DNA from: JBEKCP01 sp050014815
Lineage (GTDB): Bacteria; Planctomycetota; Planctomycetia; Pirellulales; Thermoguttaceae
DNA: 21,352 bases
Reading direction: 5' to 3'
Assembly (NCBI GenBank): GCA_050014815.1
Contig: JBEKCP010000030.1
Location: forward strand, 1-21,352
A program made the position numbers and the translations under genes. The notes below the pieces were generated by a model. The model had not been told where the DNA came from, did no database searches, and saw only the letters and a list, made by a program, of their open reading frames with translations. Positions within the stretch are counted from its first letter, which is position 1. Each line of letters begins with the position of its first letter. Of this stretch, positions 8,350 to 15,766 are shown in pieces.

Positions 8350-8466
8350 AAGTCCCTCCCCCCCGTCCCCAAAAAACCCGCTTGAGTTCGTATTGGCGAA
8401 ATCGCGCCGTTTTGGTAGCGTATCGCTCCGTTGAAACGTGACAGGCCGACAAGGAAGGAGGCCAGC

Positions 8467-8988
8467 ATGCAAGCCGATACGAGACAGGAGGTCCGTGTCC
8501 ACATCCGCTGGATGATTCGCCGCGACATGTCCGACGTCCTCCGGATCGAACAGGAGAACTTCGAGTTTCCCTGGGTGGACGACGACTTTATTCGCTGCCT
8601 GCGACAGCGCAATTGCATCGGCATGGTGGCCGAGCATGACGATCGGGTTGTGGGCTTCATGATCTACGAGCTGCACAAGGCGCGGATCCACGTGCTGAAC
8701 TTCTGCGTGGACCCGGCCTATCAACGCCGCGGCGTCGGCAGCCAGATGGTGGCGAGGCTGATCGCCAAACTCTCGTCGCAGCGGCGCCTGCGGATCGTCC
8801 TGGAGGTCCGCGAGACGAACCTTCCCGCCCAGTTGTTCTTCCGCGAGAACGGCTTCCGGGCGATCTCCGTGCTCCACGGCTACTACGACGACACGCCCGA
8901 GGACGCCTACCTCATGCAGTACCGCTACCGTGCCGAGAAGGCGGCCACCGGCGACTCCGGCAACCGGATCACGCGGCTGGCGGGGTAG
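8467..8988 (+). CDS. rimI: Ribosomal protein S18-alanine N-acetyltransferase RimI
   Basis: The 173-residue GNAT enzyme acetylates the N-terminal alanine of ribosomal protein S18. The acetyl-CoA loop is QRRGVG (86-91) in the family context FCVDPAYQRRGVG. The catalytic glutamate region is LEVRETN (112-118), and the family C-terminal pattern FFRENGF, GYYDD, PEDAYLM is intact, including Tyr139/Tyr140. The frame extends 12 codons upstream, but AAGGAGG at 8455-8461, five bases before the ATG at 8467, fixes the start there. The C-terminal 20 residues after QYRYR exceed the usual length. A composite repeat begins only about ten bases after the stop. Confidence 0.92.
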   Translation: MQADTRQEVRVHIRWMIRRDMSDVLRIEQENFEFPWVDDDFIRCLRQRNCIGMVAEHDDRVVGFMIYELHKARIHVLNFCVDPAYQRRGVGSQMVARLIAKLSSQRRLRIVLEVRETNLPAQLFFRENGFRAISVLHGYYDDTPEDAYLMQYRYRAEKAATGDSGNRITRLAG

Positions 8989-8997
8989 TTTCCTAGC

Positions 8998-9186
8998 TCG
9001 TCGCGTAGCGACGCGATGATGGTAGCGGCGGGTTTTAACCCGCCGTCGCCATCGCACCATCATGCGGTCGTCGCGTAGCGACGGCTGAAACATCAGGCGT
9101 CGCGACGCGACGCCATTCTTTTGCGCCGGCCCCTGGGTCCGTGGGTTGAAACCCACCGCTACCGTCATAGCGTCGCTACGCGACGG
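8998..9186. repeat. MITE-like composite palindromic element
   Basis: The ends are imperfect inverted repeats of about 45 bp. The left arm 9000-9044 reads GTCGCGTAGCGAC, then GGTAGCGGCGGGTTTTAACC; the right arm 9139-9184 is its near reverse complement. Between the arms are two smaller palindromes at 9069-9083 (CGTCGCGTAGCGACG) and 9096-9114. No coding region or transposase is present. The rest of the gap to the next gene is described separately. Confidence 0.85.
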
Positions 9187-9375
9187 GGAGCAATGCAGGG
9201 CATCGCAGGTAAAGTTGGATAAACTGGGCTAACCCTGCCGGTTTTTCCGATTATTCCAGTCGCTCGCGCGAAACTTTTCCGTCTGGGAGGGCCGTGAGTT
9301 AAGTTCCGATTGTAACGGTTCCGATGAAGATCCTGCTTGTATCGTTTGTGATGCACAAAATTAAGGGGGGCTTCC
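9187..9375 (+). other. Leader region of the outer-membrane protein gene
   Basis: No gene is visible here. The segment is less GC-rich than the genes and ends with AAGGGGGG about five bases before the ATG at 9376, which serves as ribosome binding site. I could not place a convincing sigma70 promoter. Confidence 0.4.
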
Positions 9376-10716
9376 ATGCGATTCCAGTCTTTTCTTGCGT
9401 CTGTTGCCCTTTTGGCGACCATCGTTCTCGCGGGTCCAATAAAGGCGAAGGGGGCGAGCTACGACGACCGGGCGGTCCTTGTCGGGCGGCAGAAAATCCG
9501 ATCCGAGTTGGCGACAGCCATGGCCGACGGCCACCTGACCCGCATGGACCAGTACCGCATCCTCTTGCACGCCCGCGAAGTGCTCCCACCCGAGGATCTC
9601 CCCGGCCTGGAAAAGACGCTGGACCGTCTGGCCACGGCCGAGGAGCGGGTCGGCCCGCCGCGCAAGCAGGGCTTCGGCGATACCCGCCTGACGGGAGCCG
9701 AGGTCGTGGTTCCCGGAAAACCGGTCGCATTGCCCGAGGCGAAAGTCGAGTACCCCGGCGTCATGCCGGGAAAGGAGAGCCCTTTCGTCGAGGAACGGCC
9801 TGAGCTGATCTCGGAGCTGCCGATGGACGACGACATGGGGGCATGCGGCCGGCGGCGGGGCCTCTACAGCGGGTGCGGGCTGCCGGACTGCACGTGCATG
9901 GACGGCTGCTCAGAGCGTCCGCGGCTGTGCATCGAGGCCGCCAGCACCGTGGAAGCCTTCAAAGGCCCGATGGACCTGGACGATCTGAACGGCAATTTCG
10001 GCACCGGGCTGGGACTCAACGGCGGCATCCCGCTGTTGCCGCGGTGGGGCCTCGGGCTCCAGGCCGGCAGCAAGGTCATCATGAGCGATTTCCACGGCTC
10101 GCTGTTCACCGACGCCGGCACGCGAGACCAGGACTTCACCTCGGTGGGCCTCTTCCAGCGGATCCCCGTCGGAGAAGGCAGCATCGACTGGGGATTCACC
10201 TACGACTGGCTTATCGAACATTACTACACCAACTTCATGTTTACCCAGTGGCGGGTCAAGGCGGCCTGGGAGATGAACCCCTGGAACGAGTTCGGCGGCT
10301 GGGCCACCATCCACGACCGCGGCGGCTCGGCGACGGTCGATTTCACGTCGATCGGCAGCGGCATACTCTCCCTCCATTTCAAGCCGCTGACCGAGGGCAA
10401 CTTCTACTGGCGGCACACCTGGTGCAACGACGTCAGCCTGACGACACGGCTCGGAATGGCGCAGGCCCCGAATAGCGTGATCGTGGGGATGGATGGGCTG
10501 GTGCCGATCAGCCCCCGCCTCGCTCTGACGAGCACCTTCAGCTATATTTCGCCCAGCGCCAGGGGCGGCCAGCCCGGGCAGAGCCAGGAGATATGGAATG
10601 TCGCCGTGGGGCTGGAATTCGCGCTTGGCGGATTCCGACGTTGCCCGGCCAACCGCTTCGCACCCCTGCTGCCTGTGGCCGACAACGGGACGATGGCGAT
10701 CCGGGAAGTGCCGTAA
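9376..10716 (+). CDS. Secreted Cys-rich protein with probable outer-membrane beta-barrel
   Basis: The 446-residue protein starts with a signal peptide (residues 1-27, hydrophobic core FLASVALLATIVLAG). Residues 30-150 are charged and probably helical, then Pro-rich. A compact segment at 154-186 carries six cysteines (157, 167, 172, 174, 178, 185). From about residue 190 to 430 the sequence alternates aromatic and small polar residues (STVEAFKGPMD, GTGLGLNGGIPL, LGLQAGSKVI, WGFTYDWLIEHYY), as in an outer-membrane barrel, ending in the strand-like IWNVAVGLEFALGG and a short extra tail. It resembles uncharacterised planctomycete proteins (possibly the DUF6666 group, from memory). AAGGGGGG precedes the ATG. 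It appears to be a single-gene unit followed by a large hairpin that may end transcription. Confidence 0.82.
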   Translation: MRFQSFLASVALLATIVLAGPIKAKGASYDDRAVLVGRQKIRSELATAMADGHLTRMDQYRILLHAREVLPPEDLPGLEKTLDRLATAEERVGPPRKQGFGDTRLTGAEVVVPGKPVALPEAKVEYPGVMPGKESPFVEERPELISELPMDDDMGACGRRRGLYSGCGLPDCTCMDGCSERPRLCIEAASTVEAFKGPMDLDDLNGNFGTGLGLNGGIPLLPRWGLGLQAGSKVIMSDFHGSLFTDAGTRDQDFTSVGLFQRIPVGEGSIDWGFTYDWLIEHYYTNFMFTQWRVKAAWEMNPWNEFGGWATIHDRGGSATVDFTSIGSGILSLHFKPLTEGNFYWRHTWCNDVSLTTRLGMAQAPNSVIVGMDGLVPISPRLALTSTFSYISPSARGGQPGQSQEIWNVAVGLEFALGGFRRCPANRFAPLLPVADNGTMAIREVP

Positions 10717-10744
10717 GAGAAGGCGGAGGGCAGGGGATAGCAAG

Positions 10745-10823
10745 AGGGGGAGACAAGGAGACCGGGAGACAAGGAGACCACAAAGCACTCCTTGTCTCCC
10801 CCTCTCCCTGTCTCCTTGTCTCG
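10745..10823. repeat. Inverted arrays of an 8-bp unit (ACAAGGAG family)
   Basis: The left arm has repeated GGAGACAA-type octamers (10749-10778) and the right arm has the complementary CTCCTTGT-type octamers (10788-10823). Together they can form a long imperfect hairpin between the barrel protein and pmtA-like genes. The same octamer is the unit of the array at 13204. It could reduce read-through, but there is no U-tract. Confidence 0.85.
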
Positions 10824-10859
10824 TTTCTGCTCCGCCTTCCGCCTTCATCCTTTCTCTTG

Positions 10860-10865
10860 TATGAT
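10860..10865 (+). promoter_or_regulatory. Possible -10 element giving a leaderless transcript
   Basis: TATGAT lies six bases before the ATG at 10872, so transcription from it would begin at or next to the start codon. No Shine-Dalgarno sequence is present between the two. The -35 position (about 10837-10842) is weak. Confidence 0.35.
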
Positions 10866-10871
10866 GGTTCC

Positions 10872-11516
10872 ATGGGAGTGGGACTGTCGCATTGCCGGCT
10901 TTTCTTTCAGGAGTTTCGGCAGAATTTCCGCACAACGGGGGCGGTGTTGCCCAGCGGGCGGCGACTGGCCAGGGCCTTGGCGCGGTTCGTCCGCCAGCGG
11001 GATGGGACCGGCCCCCGCCGCATCCTCGAGGTCGGCCCGGGAACCGGGGCAGTCACCCGCGAGATCATTGCCGCGATGGGACCCGAAGACCGGCTCGACC
11101 TGGTCGAGTTGAACGACCGTTTCGTCGCCTGTCTCGGCGAGCGATTCAAGAGCGACCCGTTCTTCGCTAGTGTGGCGGACCGCTCGCGGGTGCTCCACTG
11201 CCCCGTCGAGCACTTGCCGCCGGACGGCTCGTATGGCGTCATCGTCTCGGGCCTGCCGCTGAACAACTTCGGCGTGAACGAGGTCCGGCGGATCCTTGAC
11301 GCGCTGAAACTCCTGGCCGCGGCGGGAGGCACACTCTCCTTCTTCGAATATGTGGCCCTCCGGCGACTCAAGGGGATGCTCAGCGGGCCCGCCGAGCGAG
11401 GGCGGCTGCGGGGGATCGGCCGCGTGCTGGGGGACCTGCTGAAGAGCCGGCAGGTCCAGCGCGACGGGATTTGGGCCAATGTTCCCCCCGCTTGGGTCCA
11501 TCACGTGCGGTTCTGA
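10872..11516 (+). CDS. PmtA-like phospholipid N-methyltransferase
   Basis: The 214-residue SAM-dependent methyltransferase resembles PmtA, which methylates phosphatidylethanolamine toward phosphatidylcholine at the inner membrane. The N-terminal FFQEFRQNFRTTGAVLPSGR (11-30) is the amphipathic, substrate-side stretch of the family. Motif I is LEVGPGTG (52-59), an acidic residue ends strand 2 (LVELNDRF), and SGLPLNNF (126-133) is the motif-IV equivalent. The frame is open much further upstream through the octamer repeat, but homology begins at the ATG at 10872. There is no Shine-Dalgarno sequence, and a -10-like TATGAT sits just upstream. The family is related to rRNA adenine dimethylases, which is the main alternative, but the SGLPLN motif favours PmtA. 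Confidence 0.82.
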   Translation: MGVGLSHCRLFFQEFRQNFRTTGAVLPSGRRLARALARFVRQRDGTGPRRILEVGPGTGAVTREIIAAMGPEDRLDLVELNDRFVACLGERFKSDPFFASVADRSRVLHCPVEHLPPDGSYGVIVSGLPLNNFGVNEVRRILDALKLLAAAGGTLSFFEYVALRRLKGMLSGPAERGRLRGIGRVLGDLLKSRQVQRDGIWANVPPAWVHHVRF

Positions 11517-11635
11517 GCGGCCCGCCGGGCCCCTGCAGCCGCCTCGCGGAGGGCCGGCCATATGATGGCGACCGTCTTGACAGTGATACGTGCCGCCCCC
11601 ATTTCCGGCACATACGTGCATAACGGCCGTCGCCG

Positions 11636-11644
11636 TGTTATGCT
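11636..11644 (+). promoter_or_regulatory. Extended -10 promoter candidate for the fucosidase
   Basis: TGTTATGCT matches an extended -10 (TG-N-TATGCT) about 47 bases before the start codon. No good -35 is present at the expected distance. A TTGACA at 11577-11582 is too far away to pair with it. Confidence 0.4.
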
Positions 11645-11690
11645 GAAGGCTCACATGCAACATTATCCAAGAATCGAGGAGGTCATAACG

Positions 11691-13067
11691 ATGTCTGCAT
11701 CACGCTTTGCTCGGGTGTTGGCGCTGGGTCTGATCGTCGCGGGGTCCTTGTCGGCCGCGCCGGTCCGGGCGGCCGAGGAGCCGGCAGCCCCGGAGTCCTC
11801 CGCGGACCGCGCCGCACGGATGCGCTGGTGGCGCGAGGCCCGCTTCGGCATGTTCATCCACTGGGGCATCTACAGCGTGCCGGCCGGGACCTACAAGGGC
11901 AAGCCAATCGGCGGCATCGGCGAATGGATCATGAACAACGGCGAGATTCCCGTCGCCGAATATGCCGCGTATGCCAAGCAGTTCAACCCGGTGAAGTTCA
12001 ACGCCGACGAGTGGGTGTCGATCGCCAAGAATGCCGGCATGAAGTACATCGTCATCACGTCGAAGCACCATGACGGCTTCGCCATGTTCCATTCGAAGGT
12101 CAGTCCGTACAACATCGTCGACGCCACGCCTTTCGCGCGTGATCCGCTCCAGGAACTGGCGGCCGCCTGCAAGAAGCAGGGCATCAAACTGGGGTTCTAC
12201 TATTCGCAGGCCCAGGACTGGCATCACCCCGGCGGCTTCGCTTATCCGACCAACGGCCGCAAGGTAGGGCATTGGGACAAGGCCCAGGACGGCGATTTCC
12301 ACAAGTACATCCGCGAGATCGCCATTCCGCAGGTCCGCGAGCTCCTGACCAACTACGGCGACGTGGCCGTGCTATGGTGGGATACCCCGGCCGGCATGAA
12401 CCGCCAGGAAGTGCTCGATCTGGCCGGCCTCCTGAAGCTCCAGCCGCGGATCATCGCCAACAACCGCCTGGGCAACGGAGTCCGCGGCGACACGGAAACG
12501 CCCGAGCAGTTCATTCCCCCAACCGGCTACCCCGGCCGCGATTGGGAAACCTGCATGACGATGAACGACACGTGGGGCTACAAGACGGCCGACCACAACT
12601 GGAAGAGCACGGAGACGCTGATCCGGAACCTGATCGACATCGCCTCCAAGGGCGGCAACTACTTGTTGAACGTCGGGCCGACCGCCGAGGGCGTGATCCC
12701 GCCGGAGTCGGTCGAGCGGCTTCGCGGCGTCGGCCGGTGGATGGCCGCCAACGGCGAGGCGATCCGCGGCACCGAGGCCAACTCGCTGGGCGCGACCCCC
12801 TGGGGCCGGTGTACTCGCAAGGCCCTGGAGGACGGCACGACCCGGCTTTATCTGCACGTATTCACCTGGCCGGCCGACGGGAAGCTGGTCCCCGGGGGTT
12901 TGCAGAACAAGCCGCTCCGGGCGAAGCTCTTGGCCGACGGCGCCGCGGTCGGGGTCGCCTCCAGCGGCGGCGCGGTCACGCTCACCCTGCCCGGCGCCAT
13001 GCCGGATAAGATCGCCACGGTCGTGGCGCTGGACATCGAGGGGCAGCCGCAGGCTGCCGGGAAATAG
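11691..13067 (+). CDS. Secreted GH29 alpha-L-fucosidase
   Basis: The 458-residue enzyme is a glycoside hydrolase family 29 retaining alpha-L-fucosidase, releasing L-fucose from glycans. Family motifs in order are RFGMFIHWG (51-59), TSKHHDGF (123-130), LGFYYS (167-172), the nucleophile Asp231 in AVLWWDTPAG, DTETPEQFIP (267-276), MNDTWGY and GGNYLLNVGP (321-330). A beta-sandwich-like C-terminal domain follows residue 370. The signal peptide covers about residues 1-28 (LALGLIVAGSLSAAPVRAA), so it acts outside the cytoplasm. The frame opens 43 codons upstream, but GAGGAGG at 11676-11682, eight bases before ATG 11691, plus the signal peptide fix the start. Length is typical. The neighbouring sugar genes lie on the other strand. 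Confidence 0.93.
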   Translation: MSASRFARVLALGLIVAGSLSAAPVRAAEEPAAPESSADRAARMRWWREARFGMFIHWGIYSVPAGTYKGKPIGGIGEWIMNNGEIPVAEYAAYAKQFNPVKFNADEWVSIAKNAGMKYIVITSKHHDGFAMFHSKVSPYNIVDATPFARDPLQELAAACKKQGIKLGFYYSQAQDWHHPGGFAYPTNGRKVGHWDKAQDGDFHKYIREIAIPQVRELLTNYGDVAVLWWDTPAGMNRQEVLDLAGLLKLQPRIIANNRLGNGVRGDTETPEQFIPPTGYPGRDWETCMTMNDTWGYKTADHNWKSTETLIRNLIDIASKGGNYLLNVGPTAEGVIPPESVERLRGVGRWMAANGEAIRGTEANSLGATPWGRCTRKALEDGTTRLYLHVFTWPADGKLVPGGLQNKPLRAKLLADGAAVGVASSGGAVTLTLPGAMPDKIATVVALDIEGQPQAAGK

Positions 13068-13077
13068 CGGGCCGGAG

Positions 13078-13098
13078 AGTACTGAGTACTGGGTACCG
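13078..13098. repeat. 7-bp tandem repeat AGTACTG
   Basis: Two perfect AGTACTG units are followed by a variant (GGTACCG), just after the fucosidase stop. Confidence 0.7.
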
Positions 13099-13203
13099 AG
13101 TGCCCGCTTTGGCACCACCGGTTTGCCAACTGACGTGGCTCGCTGCGATCTTGACGCGGAAGGCTGTTGGTCATCATTTTGGCGATTTTCCAGTACCTTG
13201 ATC

Positions 13204-13267
13204 CTCCTTGTCTCCTTGTCTCCTTGTCTCCTTGTCTCCTTGTCTCCTTGTCTCCCCGCCTCCCTGT
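13204..13267. repeat. 8-bp tandem array (CTCCTTGT)n
   Basis: Six identical CTCCTTGT units (13204-13251) are followed by two diverged units (CTCCCCGC, CTCCCTGT). It is the same octamer, in one orientation, as in the hairpin at 10745-10823. Confidence 0.95.
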
Positions 13268-13531
13268 CCACAGCCCTGCAACGGGAGCGACCCTTTCGTT
13301 CGGGCTACGTTTTGTCAAAGAGCGATAGGCCAACGAACCCCGCGGGACGCTTGGCGGCGTCTTCCCGCCGGGTTCTGGCGATGGGAGTTCATCGACTCCA
13401 TGATGCCCGCCGGGAGACATCGGTTCAATATCAAGAATCGGGCCATTTGGCAGGCGAGAAAGCGCAACCTTCCTTGATCTGGGCGTTGTTGCTTTCCCGA
13501 TAAGGCTGCCTCTCCCCGTCTCTTCGTCGAT

Positions 13532-13699
13532 TTAGTTATGTGTCCCCAGAACCCCGATTTTGTGTCCCCAGAACCCCGCCAGAACCCCGAGTGGAGTGTT
13601 CGTTGCCGGCTGCGGCTCTTTCTCGGATTGGTCGGCGGCGCTCGCCGACGCCTGTGCCGCCAAAAGTACGGCAACGATGACCTGGGTTGTTCGTAGCAC
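13532..13699 (-). pseudogene. Truncated secreted protein, C-terminus replaced by repeat
   Basis: A 55-codon frame begins with GTG at 13699, preceded by AGGAGGA five bases away. It encodes a clear signal peptide (LRTTQVIVAVLLAAQASASAA) followed by a short polar stretch (DQSEKEPQPATNTP). From about residue 37 the frame runs into the GGGGTTCTGGGGACACA direct repeat (FWGHKIGVLGTHN) and stops inside it. The strong ribosome site and signal peptide suggest the start of a real exported protein whose body was lost when the repeat arrived. It lies 62 bp downstream of the secreted protein at 13762-14385. It could also still be made as a tiny exported peptide. Confidence 0.5.
13539..13578. repeat. Direct repeat TGTGTCCCCAGAACCCCG
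   Basis: Two identical 18-base copies start 22 bp apart (13539 and 13561), followed by a partial third copy (CAGAACCCCG). I recall similar TGTGTCCCCAGAA sequences flanking REP-associated Y1 transposase genes, but no transposase is present here. Confidence 0.85.
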
Positions 13700-13761
13700 G
13701 TCGATCCTCCTTTCTCCGTGGCGGCTTCTTGGTGGTTGTCTTGCCGTGTGGCATAGTCGCA

Positions 13762-14385
13762 CTACTTCCCGTTGTTCGCCTTCACGTCCTCGACGATCAG
13801 GGGAATCTTCTTCTCAGCGGACAATATCGCGTCGTAGACACTGCCCTCCCAGTAAGTTTCCAGGCGGTTGCCGTGGGAGTCGCTGTAGTAATTGACCACC
13901 GAATAGCGCTTCTTAGTATCCTTCAGGTACAGCCATGCCTCGGTCCCAGTGTCGTTTTCGTTCTTGAGGTAGTATCGCCCCCACAGCGTACCGGGGACGA
14001 AGCTCCACCGAGAATTCTTCGTTGATTCCTTTGTAACGACGACGCGCGGCGGATTTGTCGAGTAATCCCCGGTGACGTACCAACCGTCCTTCGCGATGGC
14101 ATCCTTCGACCATTGAAGTTTATCGTCCTGTCCGGGATGAACGCGGAGATGGGTTCCATCCCATTCATAGCGGACGTAGCTTGATCGCGGAAACGGCAGC
14201 GCGGCGGGGTCCGGCGCCTTGACGACATCCATGTGGAAGGAGCCGAGACGCGCGCCTTCGAGCATGCGAACCCCTCTAATCTCGATTGCTGTATCTACCG
14301 GTGGAAGTGGAAGAGGCTGGGCGGAGAATGCGAGCGACCCGATGGCCAGCAGGGACGCGACCGCAATTTGGACGACAACGTGCAT
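13762..14385 (-). CDS. Secreted protein of unknown function
   Basis: The 207-residue protein has a signal peptide (MHVVVQIAVASLLAIGSLAFSAQ, residues 1-23) and a polar, Tyr/Trp-rich body (YVRYEWDGTHLRV, WSFVPGTLWGRYYLKNEN, YSVVNYYSDSHGNRLETYWEG) suggestive of a beta-rich lipocalin-like or TIGR03067-like fold; no family is recognised with confidence. The frame continues 52 codons upstream, but the signal peptide and GAAGG before the ATG at 14385 support this start. GC content is visibly lower than in neighbouring genes (32 of 60 bases in 13861-13920), which hints at later acquisition. The truncated secreted remnant follows on the same strand. Confidence 0.72.
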   Translation of the reverse strand: MHVVVQIAVASLLAIGSLAFSAQPLPLPPVDTAIEIRGVRMLEGARLGSFHMDVVKAPDPAALPFPRSSYVRYEWDGTHLRVHPGQDDKLQWSKDAIAKDGWYVTGDYSTNPPRVVVTKESTKNSRWSFVPGTLWGRYYLKNENDTGTEAWLYLKDTKKRYSVVNYYSDSHGNRLETYWEGSVYDAILSAEKKIPLIVEDVKANNGK

Positions 14386-14534
14386 TGCGAGTGCCCTTCT
14401 ATTTCTCGAAACATGGTCGATGATGCGTTGAGAATTCCGGGGAGGGACGCATAACTTAATTCGTCTGGATTTGGTTACCGGCCCGCATTTGTGCGGGTTG
14501 ACACCACGACCGACCATCCTCATTTGGCCCTGGC

Positions 14535-14692
14535 CCCTCACCCCCTGCCCCTCTCCCGAAGAGCGCGTCAGCGAAGGCCCTGTTTTTCCGACTTGAACGT
14601 CCAGCGTGCATCCCCCTCACCCCCTGCCCCTCTCCCGGAGGGAGAGGGGAGCCTTGCCCTCACCCCCTGCCCCTCTCCCGGAAGGCGAGGGG
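14535..14692. repeat. Three copies of the CCCTCACCCCC palindromic repeat
   Basis: Copies lie at 14535-14561 (half copy, right arm degenerate), 14614-14649 (full, 10-bp stem with GGA loop) and 14657-14692 (full, with two changes in the right arm). The middle copy differs from the one inside hemG by a single base outside the stem (CTG against CGG). The rest of the 14386-14706 gap shows no gene. Confidence 0.9.
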
Positions 14693-14706
14693 AGCCGCGG
14701 CCTTTC

Positions 14707-15588
14707 TTACATCGCGGCTAGCACGCCGCGGGTGTAGCCGACCGACTCGCACAGGCCCGGCAGCGGGTCGTTCTCGTCGATCTCGTACTCGAACGAGACG
14801 CTGCCTCCGAACCGGACCTTCACCAGCGCCCGGATCACCGCCGGCAGGTCGATCACGCCGCGGCCCGATTGGATGCACCGGCCCTTGGGCGCGGCCTCGG
14901 TCACGTCCTTCATGTGGAAGTCCAACAGCCGGTCGCAGAACTTCTCGATCGACGCGACGGGATCGGCCCCGGCGCGGACCGTGTGGTCGACGTCGATGCA
15001 CAGCCCCAGCCGCCGGTCGAGGTCCTTGATCTTGACGTAGGCGCTTTCGGGCGTGGGGAAGTTCTTGTCCTCGGGCCCGTGGTTATGGATGGCCACGCTG
15101 ATGTCGTATTGTTTGATCTTCTGCTCGATCGCCGGGAGCATCTCGGCCGTGGGCATGGCGACGATGATCTTCATGCCAGCGGCCTTGGCATAGTCGAAGG
15201 CCTGCGAGACCTCGGCCTCGCGGTGCATGTGGACGACGCCGCAGCCGTAGAGCACCAGGCCGGCATCCGCCACGCTCTTGACGGCGGCTTCGATCACCTC
15301 GGGTTTGGCGTCCAGGGGGAGGTGCATCGACTTGAGGCAGACGTACTTCAGGCCTGCCCGCTTCGTCATGGCGAGCGTCTGTTCGAGACTGAACTTGCGG
15401 AACGTGTAGCTGGCGATACCCAGTTTGAGCGCGGCGTAGGGGTCGCGTTTGCCCGGCGCCGGCGAGACTGCGGGGGGGGCGGACTTGGCGGTCGTAGCAG
15501 CCAGCGAGGCGGCCGCCGCGGCGGTCCAGCCGAGGAACTGCCGCCGGCTGGCTGCCGCTGGGGATGGGGCGTGGCGAGAATCGTTCAT
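14707..15588 (-). CDS. Tat-exported sugar phosphate isomerase/epimerase-like TIM barrel protein
   Basis: The 293-residue protein belongs to the xylose-isomerase-like TIM barrel family (AP endonuclease family 2 superfamily). The N-terminus carries a twin-arginine signal (SRRQFLG, 14-20, then an Ala-rich hydrophobic core), so it is exported folded. Likely metal or substrate ligands are in IHNHGPED (His168/His170), CIDVDH (Asp199-His202), DFHMKD (His225) and FEYEID (Glu267/Glu269). Such proteins are common in planctomycetes and usually lie near sugar catabolism genes; the substrate cannot be read from the sequence. The MFS gene lies upstream on the same strand, separated by an AT-rich repeat. 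The ribosome site is weak. Confidence 0.88.
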   Translation of the reverse strand: MNDSRHAPSPAAASRRQFLGWTAAAAASLAATTAKSAPPAVSPAPGKRDPYAALKLGIASYTFRKFSLEQTLAMTKRAGLKYVCLKSMHLPLDAKPEVIEAAVKSVADAGLVLYGCGVVHMHREAEVSQAFDYAKAAGMKIIVAMPTAEMLPAIEQKIKQYDISVAIHNHGPEDKNFPTPESAYVKIKDLDRRLGLCIDVDHTVRAGADPVASIEKFCDRLLDFHMKDVTEAAPKGRCIQSGRGVIDLPAVIRALVKVRFGGSVSFEYEIDENDPLPGLCESVGYTRGVLAAM

Positions 15589-15639
15589 GGGTTCGTGCTC
15601 TCTGGGGATTGCAGGTTACCAAACTTGAAACTCAAAATG

Positions 15640-15766
15640 CGAATATCGAAATCCGAAATCCGAAACAAATTCAAATCACCAAATCCCAATGACGGAAACC
15701 AGGACATTTCGGACCTTTGGATTTTCGGGTTTTGGATTTGTTTCGGATTTCGATATTCGGATTTCG
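15640..15766. repeat. AT-rich terminal-inverted-repeat element
   Basis: The left arm 15640-15676 (CGAATATCGAAATCCGAAA...) and right arm 15731-15766 are near-perfect inverted copies of about 30 bp; the left arm contains an extra 7-bp duplication (ATCCGAA). The centre has further AAATCC/GGATTT complementarity. Composition is far lower in GC than the flanks. No coding sequence is present. Confidence 0.88.

Larger units (their letters stand above)
13068..13531. other. Gene-free gap containing tandem repeats
   Basis: No supported gene was found. The gap holds a 7-bp repeat at 13078-13098, a small TTGGCA/TGCCAA inverted repeat near 13109-13130, and the octamer array at 13204-13267. The stretch 13268-13531 is unique-looking and without a recognisable signal. 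Confidence 0.6.

Noticed and set aside
8203..9168. Upstream extension of the hemG frame to 807 codons
   Set aside because: The extra part is antisense to rimI and passes through three repeat elements. The FAD-binding start follows the ATG at 8202.
8998..9186. Complete insertion sequence
   Set aside because: It has inverted ends but only 189 bp and no transposase frame; at most a non-autonomous element.
10593..10871. N-terminal extension of the PmtA-like protein
   Set aside because: The extra 93 codons read through the end of the preceding gene and the octamer repeat; homology begins at 10872.
11577..11605. Sigma70 promoter using TTGACA at 11577
   Set aside because: The -35 is perfect but nothing like TATAAT lies 16-18 bases downstream.
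13204..13267. CRISPR array
   Set aside because: The 8-bp units are contiguous without spacers and no cas gene is nearby.
14386..14541. N-terminal extension of the 207-residue secreted protein
   Set aside because: The signal peptide begins at 14385 with a ribosome site before it. Upstream codons show no conserved character.
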